Of a stretch of DNA of 64,000 nt, positions 58,127 through 64,000 are shown in pieces. The DNA is from DATBHM01 sp963772375 (GTDB lineage: Bacteria > Actinomycetota > UBA4738 > JACQTL01): positions 372,001 through 436,000 of the forward strand of contig CAVYXG010000005.1 of assembly GCA_963772375.1 (NCBI GenBank), written 5' to 3'. Both the position numbers and the translations under genes were made by a program. The notes under the pieces are model-generated. The model saw only the letters and a list, made by a program, of their open reading frames with translations, had not been told where the DNA came from and did no database searches. Position 1 is the stretch's first letter. Every line of letters starts with the position of its first letter.

Positions 58127-58953
58127 CGAACAAGTAGGCGTCCGCCGACCGCGACCAGCACGGCCACCGACGCGACGAGCATCATCAGCGACACCACGTA
58201 CGCGGCGCCGGGATCCGTCTGCAGCGACTGGTACACCGCGAGCGGCAGCGTCTGCGTGGTGCCCCGGAAGTTCCCGGCGAACGTGATCGTCGCGCCGAAT
58301 TCACCGAGCGCCCGGGCCCACGTCAGCACGAGCCCCGCGGCCAGCGCCGGTCGGAGCTGGGGGAGGGTCACCCGGCGGAACACATACCACCGGGACGCGC
58401 CCAGCGAGCGGCCGGCGTCCTCGAACCGCGGGTCGATCGACCGGAACCCCGACTCCAGCGCCAGCACCAGGAAGGGCGCCGAGACGAACGCGGTGGCGAC
58501 CGCGGCGCCCGCCGTCGTGAACACGAGCCGGATGCCGGCGCGTTCCATGAGGCCGCCGACCAGCCCGAGGCGGCCGAACGTCGCCAGCAGCGCGACGCCG
58601 GCCACGACCGGCGGGAGGACGATCGGCAGGACGATGAACGCCCGCACCAGCCGCCTCCCGGGAAAGTCGGTCCGGGCCAGTGCCCACGCCGCCGGCATGG
58701 CCACGACCAGCGAGATCGCGACCGCTCCCAGGGTGACCTCGAGGGAGACCCGCAGGGCCGTCCAGGCACCCGAGTCCGACAGCGTGGCCGCCGCCCTGGA
58801 CCACGGCGCCTTGACCGCCAGCGCGACCACCGGCACCAGCACGAACACCAGCGCCGGCAGCACGAGCCACGCGGATCGCAGGCGTCGCCTCGGCGGCTCG
58901 GCCGGGCGCCCGGGCGTTCCAACGGGCGCAGCGGCTTCCCGGATCGTGGCCAT
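58123..58953 (-). CDS. modB: Molybdate ABC transporter permease
   Basis: This 276-residue membrane permease has about six spans. ALRVSLEVTLGAVAISLVVA begins the transmembrane domain, and the EAA loop EDAGRSLGASRWYVFRRVTL contacts ModC. GEFGATITFAGNFRGTTQT is characteristic of ModB/CysT-type permeases. It lies 6 bases after modA and overlaps modC by four bases. Confidence 0.94.
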   Translation of the reverse strand: MATIREAAAPVGTPGRPAEPPRRRLRSAWLVLPALVFVLVPVVALAVKAPWSRAAATLSDSGAWTALRVSLEVTLGAVAISLVVAMPAAWALARTDFPGRRLVRAFIVLPIVLPPVVAGVALLATFGRLGLVGGLMERAGIRLVFTTAGAAVATAFVSAPFLVLALESGFRSIDPRFEDAGRSLGASRWYVFRRVTLPQLRPALAAGLVLTWARALGEFGATITFAGNFRGTTQTLPLAVYQSLQTDPGAAYVVSLMMLVASVAVLVAVGGRLLVR

Positions 58954-58959
58954 CTGGGG

Positions 58960-59733
58960 CTACGAAGCCGGAAGGAACCCGTCGGCCCGCAGCACCTGCT
59001 GGCCCGGACCGAGGACGTACCGGACGAACTGCTTCGATAGGGCGTCGTTCGACGACCCGGACACGACGGCGATCGGGTAGGTGGCGATGACGTTGACGGA
59101 GTCGGGAATCGCCACCTCGTGCAGCTGGTCGGCCACGTCCGGCGTCACGTCGGTCACGTACACGATGCCGGCGTCGGCGTCGCCCGACGTCACGGCCTGG
59201 ACCACGCCCTTCACGTCGACGGCGTTCGAGACGACATTCGCGAGGGCCTGCTTCGAGATGCCGGCATTGTCGAGGATCTGCCGGCCGTAGTCGCCGGCCG
59301 GCACGCCCTCGGCGGCGAGCACGAGCTTCACGCTCGGCTTCCCGAGGTCCTGGACGGACGTGATGCCGGCGGGGTCGTCCTTCGGCGTGATGATCGTCAA
59401 ACGGTTCTTCGCGAAGTCGGCCCGGTCCGACACGCCGGGGTCCTTCGCGACCGCGTCCATCCACGACGTCGACGCCGAGGCGAACACGTCCGCCGGCGCC
59501 CCACCCTGGATCTGCTGGGCCAGCCCGTCCGACGGCCCGAACGAGAACCGCACCTTCGTGCCGGCGTGCTTCGCCTCGAAGTCCTTGCCGATGGTGCCGA
59601 ACGCGTCGGTCAGGGACGCGGCCCCGAGCACCGTGACGGTCGTCGGGTTGACGGGGCCCTGATGGTCCGAGGACTTCGAACACGCGGCCAGGGCGACGAC
59701 CGAGCAGGCCAGCAGGGCGATCACACGTCTCAT
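58960..59733 (-). CDS. modA: Molybdate-binding lipoprotein
   Basis: This 257-residue solute-binding protein has a lipoprotein signal ending LAAC (Cys18). The ModA fold shows TVLGAASLTDAFGTIGKDFE, FSFGPSDGLAQQIQGGAPAD and ASASTSWMDAV, the oxyanion-binding serines. C-terminal DADAGIVYVTDV fits the family. It captures molybdate or tungstate for ModBC. ATG 59733 follows GGAGGTCCC and overlaps the regulator stop by four bases. Confidence 0.95.
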   Translation of the reverse strand: MRRVIALLACSVVALAACSKSSDHQGPVNPTTVTVLGAASLTDAFGTIGKDFEAKHAGTKVRFSFGPSDGLAQQIQGGAPADVFASASTSWMDAVAKDPGVSDRADFAKNRLTIITPKDDPAGITSVQDLGKPSVKLVLAAEGVPAGDYGRQILDNAGISKQALANVVSNAVDVKGVVQAVTSGDADAGIVYVTDVTPDVADQLHEVAIPDSVNVIATYPIAVVSGSSNDALSKQFVRYVLGPGQQVLRADGFLPAS

Positions 59734-60122
59734 GCGGGGACCTCCACGAACACGTTGGTGGCCTTCACGGTGGCGACGGCCTGCATCCCGGGCCGGAGGC
59801 CGAGCTCGTCGACCGACTCCCGGGTGATGAGCGCGAGCACGCGGTGGGGGCCGGCGAGGATCTCGACGGTCGCGACCAGCTTGTCCTTCTTGATGGCGGT
59901 GATGACGCCGGGGAAGTGGTTCCTGGCCGAGGTCGCGGCCATCGGGCTCTGCTTCTCTCGGCGATCGGCCAGGAGCCGCGCGACCTCGGATGCCGGGATC
60001 TGCCGCTGCCCGCCGGTCGTGCGGGTGGTCCGCAGCTTCCCGGTGCGTTCCCACCGCCGGAGCGTCTCCACCCGAACCCCGAGCACGCTGGCGGCCTCGC
60101 CGATTCGATAGCTGTCGTCCAT
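59730..60122 (-). CDS. HTH-Mop molybdate-responsive regulator
   Basis: This 130-residue protein has an N-terminal MerR/excisionase-type HTH (YRIGEAASVLGVRVETLRRW, about 5-24) and a C-terminal Mop/TOBE domain at about 66-128 (GVITAIKKDKLVATVEILAG, TRESVDELGLRPGMQA) that binds molybdate. It is the likely repressor of modABC, the same design as short ModE-like regulators of other phyla. It leads the operon and overlaps modA (ATGA). A perfect inverted repeat lies 26 bases upstream. Confidence 0.9.
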   Translation of the reverse strand: MDDSYRIGEAASVLGVRVETLRRWERTGKLRTTRTTGGQRQIPASEVARLLADRREKQSPMAATSARNHFPGVITAIKKDKLVATVEILAGPHRVLALITRESVDELGLRPGMQAVATVKATNVFVEVPA

Positions 60123-60147
60123 GGGAGCGAGAGCATACCGGAGTGTG

Positions 60148-60169
60148 ATCGCCAGTAAAGCCTGGCGAT
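60148..60169. promoter_or_regulatory. Candidate molybdate-regulator operator
   Basis: ATCGCCAG-TAAAGC-CTGGCGAT is a perfect 8-bp inverted repeat with a 6-base spacer, located between the regulator start (60122) and the stop of the YchF-like gene (60190). The outer ATCGC/GCGAT resembles the ends of the E. coli ModE box. Position and symmetry suggest the autoregulatory operator of the mod operon. Confidence 0.7.
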
Positions 60170-60189
60170 ACCCGGAAGGAAAGCTGGTT

Positions 60190-61173
60190 TCAGATGTTGA
60201 ACCGTACGTGCAGGCAGTCGCCCTCGCGGACGACGTAGTCCTTGCCCTCGACGCGCAGCAGGCCCTTCGACTTCGCGGCGTTCCAGCCGCCGGCCGCGAC
60301 CAGGTCGTCGTAGCCGACCACCTCGGCCCGGATGAACCCCCGCTGGAGGTCGGTGTGGATGACGCCGGCCGCCTCGGGGGCGGTCGCCCCCTTCCGGACC
60401 TCCCACGCCCGCGTCTCGTCCTCGCCGGTCGTGAGGAACGTGATCAGGTCGAGGGCCCGATACGACGCGGCGATCACGCGGTCGAGGCCCGGTTCCTCGA
60501 CGCCGAACTCCGCCAGCAGGTCACGCGCCTCGTCCTCCGGCATGCCGGCCGTCTCGGCCTCGATCGAGGCGAACACGGGCACGGTTCCCTCGGGGAGCCC
60601 CTCGGGCATCGACGCGCCCTCCTCCAGGTTCGCCACCGGGATCCACGGCTTCAGCGTGAGCGCCGCGAGGCTCCGGAGGTGCCCCAGCTCGTCGTCGTCG
60701 AACGGCTCGCCGCGCAGCAGGCGTTCCTCGGAGAGCGCGGCGTGGGCGCGCTCCAGCGTCGCCACCTCCGGACCGCCCCCGCCCGAGCGGCCCTTCGCCC
60801 GCCGCCGGGCGTTCTCGAGCGCCGAGTCGACGACGGCGAGGTCGGCCAGCACCAGCTCCTCGGTGACCCTCCGCCAGTCGCCGGCGGGATCGGCGTCCGC
60901 CCCGAACGCCCGCAGCACCACCGCCAGCGCGTCAGTGACCCGGAGCTCGGCCAGCCCCTGCGCCGAGGTCGCGCCCGGCACGTCGACGAACCGGACCTGC
61001 GCTGCCACGGTCTTCCGGGACCGCTCGAGCTCGGTCAGCACGCCGAGCCGAGGATCGGGAACCGGAACCACCGCCTGGTTGGAGCGCCCCCCCGCGGCCC
61101 CCGTCCGCGTCAGCGCGGTGAACAGCGTCGAACGCCCGGAGAACGGCAGCCCGACCAGCCCGACGTCCTTCAC
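60190..61173 (-). CDS. Divergent YchF/Obg-family GTPase-like protein with TGS domain
   Basis: This 327-residue protein ends with a clear YchF-type TGS/DUF933 domain (VIHTDLQRGFIRAEVVGYDD, LRVEGKDYVVREGDCLHVRF). The N-terminal G domain is altered: the P-loop reads GLPFSGRSTLF, with Arg in place of the invariant Lys, and G3 is FVDVPGATSAQG rather than DIAGLVKGAS. Canonical YchF is about 363 residues. It may be a paralogue with weak or no nucleotide hydrolysis. GTG 61173 is the likely start. It is divergent from a membrane gene. Confidence 0.82.
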   Translation of the reverse strand: MKDVGLVGLPFSGRSTLFTALTRTGAAGGRSNQAVVPVPDPRLGVLTELERSRKTVAAQVRFVDVPGATSAQGLAELRVTDALAVVLRAFGADADPAGDWRRVTEELVLADLAVVDSALENARRRAKGRSGGGGPEVATLERAHAALSEERLLRGEPFDDDELGHLRSLAALTLKPWIPVANLEEGASMPEGLPEGTVPVFASIEAETAGMPEDEARDLLAEFGVEEPGLDRVIAASYRALDLITFLTTGEDETRAWEVRKGATAPEAAGVIHTDLQRGFIRAEVVGYDDLVAAGGWNAAKSKGLLRVEGKDYVVREGDCLHVRFNI

Positions 61174-61310
61174 AGGAGGACCTCGGCGGGAGGCGGTGAG
61201 GCGGTGAGCGGCGCGGCCGGCATCGGGGCTGGCGAGCCTACCAATCGCGGCGGTACCATCCTCTCCGTCCCCGCCGGGGGACGATCGCGACGGGTGAGGG
61301 AGGGAACGCC

Positions 61311-61643
61311 GTGCGGCGGAGCCGAAGGTCCGACCCGAGCGCTCGCCTGTGGGCGTTCGTGATGATCGGACTGAACCTCGCCGGCGCGACGTGGCTCGCC
61401 ATCCGCCTCGCCGTGGTCGAGCACGACGCCGCGGCCGGGATCACGATCGCCATGCTCGCGTTCGCCATCGTCGTCGGTCACATGCACGCCGCGCGGGCGG
61501 CCGACTCGGTCCGCCGGCACCGGCGGCTGGTCCGGCACGGCAAGGTCATGCTCCCCGAGGACTTCGGCGTTCCGGAGATGCGGACGCTCGACCGAATCGA
61601 CCCGCCCCAGCCGAAGCTCGGCGCGCCGGGTTCGAACAACTAG
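61311..61643 (+). CDS. Hypothetical two-span membrane protein
   Basis: This 110-residue protein has GTG 61311 after GGGAGGGAAC. A basic N-terminus leads to two spans (about 12-34 and 40-60) and a basic, hydrophilic tail (VRRHRRLVRHGKVMLPEDFG). No family recognised. It is convergent with sodN across a strong hairpin terminator. Confidence 0.6.
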   Translation: MRRSRRSDPSARLWAFVMIGLNLAGATWLAIRLAVVEHDAAAGITIAMLAFAIVVGHMHAARAADSVRRHRRLVRHGKVMLPEDFGVPEMRTLDRIDPPQPKLGAPGSNN

Positions 61644-61655
61644 CCGAGAGCAGCG

Positions 61656-61682
61656 AAGAGGCGGGGCCGGGCCGGCCCCGCC
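61656..61682. terminator. Strong bidirectional hairpin
   Basis: A perfect 12-bp stem (GAGGCGGGGCCG with CGGCCCCGCCTC) closes a 3-base loop between the plus-strand membrane gene (stop 61643) and the minus-strand sodN stop (61708). There is no T-run. Confidence 0.75.
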
Positions 61683-61707
61683 TCTCGTCGAAGCGTCGGC
61701 GAACGAG

Positions 61708-62133
61708 CTACGCGGCTTTCTTCGTGGCCCAAAAGATCTCGGCGACCTGATCGATCAGCGCGAGAAGCTGCTTGCCCTGCTCGGGGTCCTGCGACTTCTT
61801 CGCGTCGCCGGCGGCCTTGGTGGCCTTCCAGAACGTGTCGTGGAGGTCGGGGTGCGCCTCGAGGTGCTCGGGCTTGAAGTAGTCCGTCCACAGCACCCAC
61901 AGGTGGTGCTTCACCATGTCGGCGCGCTCCTCCTTGATGGCCAGGCAGCGCGTGCGGAAGTCCTCCTCGGACTCGCTCGGCTTCTTCTGGTTCGCGGCGT
62001 CCTGGTACTTCTCCTGGATCTTCGCGACCGACTCGGCCTCGATCCGGGCCTGGGCCGGGTCGTAGACGCCGCACGGCAGGTCGCAGTGGGCGTGCACGAT
62101 GCGTCGCGGCTGGAGCAGAGTGCGTCTGCGCAT
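61708..62133 (-). CDS. sodN: Nickel-type superoxide dismutase precursor
   Basis: This 141-residue precursor carries the nickel-hook HCDLPCGVYDPAQ at residues 16-28. The leader MRRRTLLQPRRIVHA (1-15) must be cut so that His16 becomes the N-terminal Ni ligand with Cys17 and Cys21. The helical body (YFKPEHLEAHPDLHDTFWKA) fits the hexameric Ni-SOD fold. It dismutates superoxide in the cytoplasm. ATG 62133 follows GAAGGAGGCGAC. It is divergent from its maturation protease, with 27 bases between starts. Confidence 0.95.
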   Translation of the reverse strand: MRRRTLLQPRRIVHAHCDLPCGVYDPAQARIEAESVAKIQEKYQDAANQKKPSESEEDFRTRCLAIKEERADMVKHHLWVLWTDYFKPEHLEAHPDLHDTFWKATKAAGDAKKSQDPEQGKQLLALIDQVAEIFWATKKAA

Positions 62134-62160
62134 GTCGCCTCCTTCGCTCGGGGGACGCAA

Positions 62161-62619
62161 GTGGGAACCGGGACAACCTATCACCGGCGCCGCGGGGGCC
62201 CGATCGCCCTGTTCGCAGCGGTCACGGCGGCCCTGCTGGTATGGCGGGCGCGGCCGTTCCGGGCGGTCGTGATCGGCCCGAGCATGGAGCCGTCGCTCGC
62301 CGAGGGCGACATCGTCCTGGCGCTCGGTCGGCGCCGCCCTCGGACCGGCGACGTGGTCGTCGTGGAGCACCCGGGCCGGGTCGGGTTCGAGATGGTGAAA
62401 CGCGTGGCCGGCTCGCCGGGCGAGGTCGTCCACCTGCTGGGGAACGGCTCCCGCCTGCCGGAACCCGTGCCGCTGGGAGCTGGGGAGTGGTTCGTCGTGG
62501 GCGACGCGCCGGGGTCCTCGAACGACAGCCGCTCGTTCGGGCCGGTCGGGCCCGGCCACGTGCGGGGCGTGGTGGTGTTCGTCCTCTCGCCGGCCGGACG
62601 GCGGGGCCGCGTCCGGTAA
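62161..62619 (+). CDS. sodX: Nickel SOD maturation protease (S26 family)
   Basis: This protein of about 152 residues is a signal-peptidase-like enzyme. The catalytic Ser lies in VIGPSMEPSLAEGDIV and the Lys in FEMVKRVAGSPGE; FVVGDAPGSSNDSRSFGPV is the conserved box III. A hydrophobic stretch (PIALFAAVTAALLVW, about 13-27) suggests an anchor. It removes the SodN leader. GTG 62161 is the likely start with no clear ribosome site; the promoter must lie within or beside the sodN start. Confidence 0.88.
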   Translation: MGTGTTYHRRRGGPIALFAAVTAALLVWRARPFRAVVIGPSMEPSLAEGDIVLALGRRRPRTGDVVVVEHPGRVGFEMVKRVAGSPGEVVHLLGNGSRLPEPVPLGAGEWFVVGDAPGSSNDSRSFGPVGPGHVRGVVVFVLSPAGRRGRVR

Positions 62620-62694
62620 CGCGTCCTTCGGGCATCGGACTACGCTGCCGGTGCGCCCCAGCTGAGATCGTCGTCGAACGAGAGGAAGTCTGGC

Positions 62695-64000
62695 ATGGAC
62701 TACGACGTCGTCGTGATCGGAACCGGCGCGGCCGGGGAGGCCGCCGCCTACGGCGCCGCCGCCCGGAAGGCGCGGGTCGCCGTCGTGGAGAACTCGCTCG
62801 TGGGCGGGTTGTGTTCGTTCTGGGCCTGCATGCCGACCAAGACGCTGCTCGACTCGTCCCGCCGGCGGTGGGAGGGCGTGCAGTACCCGTTCGAACGCGC
62901 CTCCGCCCGGCGCGACTGGATGATCAGCCGGGAGGGCATCGACTACCCCGACGACTCCGGCCACGTCCGCGGGCTGGAGGGGGCCGACGTCGAGATCGTC
63001 CGGGGAACCGCCCGGATCACCGGGCAGGGCAGCCTGGAGGTGGCCCTGTCCGACGGCGGCTCGCGTTCCATCAAGACGCGGAACGTCGTGATCGCCGCGG
63101 GGTCGACGCCGTTCATCCCACCGGTCGAGGGGCTCGCCGACGTCGGGTACTGGACGAGCAACGACGCGTCCTCGGCCCGCGAACTGCCCTCGTCGCTGGT
63201 GGTGCTGGGCGGCGGGCCGGTCGGGGTCGAGCTCGCCCAGGTGTACGCGCGGTTCGGCGTGAAGGTCTCGTTGGTCGAGGGAACACGGCTGCTAGCCCGC
63301 GAGCACCCCAAGACCGCCGAGATCGTGAGCGCCCAGCTCGAGCGCGAGGGCGTGGACATCCATCTGGGTGGACACGCCGTCTCGGTGGAACGGGGCGGCG
63401 CCGGACGGATCGTCCACCTCGACGACGGGTCGACGGTCGAGGGCGCCGAGCTGCTCGTCTCCGTCGGCCGCCGCGCCGCCGACCTCCGGGCGATGGGCGC
63501 CCTGGAGGCCGGCGGGCGCCTGACCGATCGCGGCACGGCCGACCACGACGACCGGCTGTCGATCGGGGAGGGGCTGTTCGTGGCCGGCGACGCGGCCGGC
63601 GGGCTCCAGTTCACGCATGTCGCCGACTACGAGGGCCGGGTTGCGGCCGCGGCGTCGTTCGGCGACGAGGTCCACGCGGACCTGACCTGGGTGCCGAAGA
63701 CCACGTTCACCGAGCCGGAGACCGGGGCCGTCGGCTGGACCGTCGAGGAGGCGCAGCGGCACGGGATCGACGCGTTGGAGGTGACGGCCGACTTCTCGAC
63801 GACCGCGCGCGGGTTCACGATCGAACCCCCCTGGCCGTCGCCGGACGGCTCGGCGATCCTCGAGGGATCGCCCGGACACTTCACCGCGGTGGTCGACCGG
63901 GAGCGCAAGGTCCTGGTGGGCGCGTTCGCCGCCTGCCCGGGCGCGTCGGAGCTCATCCACGAGGGCGTGATCGCGATCAAGGCGGCAGTTCCGGTGTCGG
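62695..64000 (+). CDS. FAD-dependent pyridine nucleotide-disulfide oxidoreductase, 3' end missing
   Basis: The gene runs off the right edge after 435 codons. The FAD loop VVVIGTGAAGEAAAYGAA, the redox disulfide LCSFWACMPTKTLL (Cys-x4-Cys), the NAD(P) loop LVVLGGGPVGVELAQVYARF and the second FAD motif GLFVAGDAAGG place it in the lipoamide dehydrogenase/mercuric reductase family. The dimer-interface His-Glu pair lies beyond the edge. No lipoyl domain or 2-oxoacid dehydrogenase genes are present, so the substrate is open. ATG 62695 follows AGAGGAAG. Confidence 0.9.
   Translation, partial: MDYDVVVIGTGAAGEAAAYGAAARKARVAVVENSLVGGLCSFWACMPTKTLLDSSRRRWEGVQYPFERASARRDWMISREGIDYPDDSGHVRGLEGADVEIVRGTARITGQGSLEVALSDGGSRSIKTRNVVIAAGSTPFIPPVEGLADVGYWTSNDASSARELPSSLVVLGGGPVGVELAQVYARFGVKVSLVEGTRLLAREHPKTAEIVSAQLEREGVDIHLGGHAVSVERGGAGRIVHLDDGSTVEGAELLVSVGRRAADLRAMGALEAGGRLTDRGTADHDDRLSIGEGLFVAGDAAGGLQFTHVADYEGRVAAAASFGDEVHADLTWVPKTTFTEPETGAVGWTVEEAQRHGIDALEVTADFSTTARGFTIEPPWPSPDGSAILEGSPGHFTAVVDRERKVLVGAFAACPGASELIHEGVIAIKAAVPVS

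Overview
The window is high-GC bacterial DNA carrying the chromosomal replication origin of an actinomycetote. The gene order is close to that around oriC of Mycobacterium: gyrA-gyrB-dciA-recF-dnaN-dnaA on the minus strand, then rpmH-rnpA-yidD-yidC-jag-rsmG-parA-parB on the plus strand. Further right come cwlM, trxA, trxB, anti-sigma, sigma, kinase, murJ, DUF6049 and nudix on the minus strand, and cca on the plus strand. A DUF3566 membrane gene and tRNA-Ile near gyrA, a nickel superoxide dismutase with its own protease, and a KGG stress protein also fit Actinomycetota. Lineage-specific insertions (trpS, an aminotransferase, an orphan pilT) and sequence divergence suggest a deep-branching class rather than a mycobacterium; the class is not resolved from sequence alone.

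Layout. 1-12 kb is a stress/redox island: two universal stress proteins, three CBS-domain proteins (one with BON), a GNAT-acyl-CoA synthetase fusion (Pat-like), a HemG-like flavodoxin, a DosS-like double-GAF histidine kinase, a DoxX-Rieske membrane fusion and small unknown proteins. 12-20 kb holds an OmpR-type two-component system, a secreted M36 metallopeptidase, a frameshifted quinone oxidoreductase, and an enolase-superfamily racemase/OSB synthase with a GNAT partner. 20-31 kb is the left replichore start: tRNA-Ile, DUF3566, gyrase, recF, dnaN, dnaA. DnaA-box-like nonamers lie on both sides of dnaA (29.5-29.7 and 31.1-31.3 kb), and the direction of transcription switches at about 31.1-31.4 kb, as expected of oriC.

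31-38 kb holds the ribosomal L34/RNase P/membrane insertase cluster and parA-parB with three parS sites (two before rsmG, one after parB). 38-42 kb has an aminotransferase, trpS, a tiny membrane ORF and the cell-wall amidase-like cwlM. 42-52 kb is a minus-strand block for envelope and redox control: thioredoxin and its reductase, an ECF sigma factor with its zinc anti-sigma factor, a transmembrane Ser/Thr kinase, the lipid II flippase MurJ, DUF6049, nudix and YbaK proteins. 52-57 kb has a KGG protein, PilT, a small HExxH membrane protein, the CCA-adding enzyme and an MFS exporter. 57-60 kb is a complete molybdate uptake operon led by its own HTH-Mop regulator, with an inverted-repeat operator candidate just upstream. 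60-64 kb has a divergent YchF-like GTPase, a membrane protein, the divergent pair sodN/sodX, and a flavin disulfide oxidoreductase cut by the window edge.

Many neighbouring genes overlap by four bases (ATGA or GTGA), which points to translationally coupled operons. Very long open frames antisense to real genes are a codon-bias artefact of the GC-rich third positions and are left out. Coordinates and motifs are read directly from the sequence. Family names rest on motif recognition and memory of the families, without database searches.
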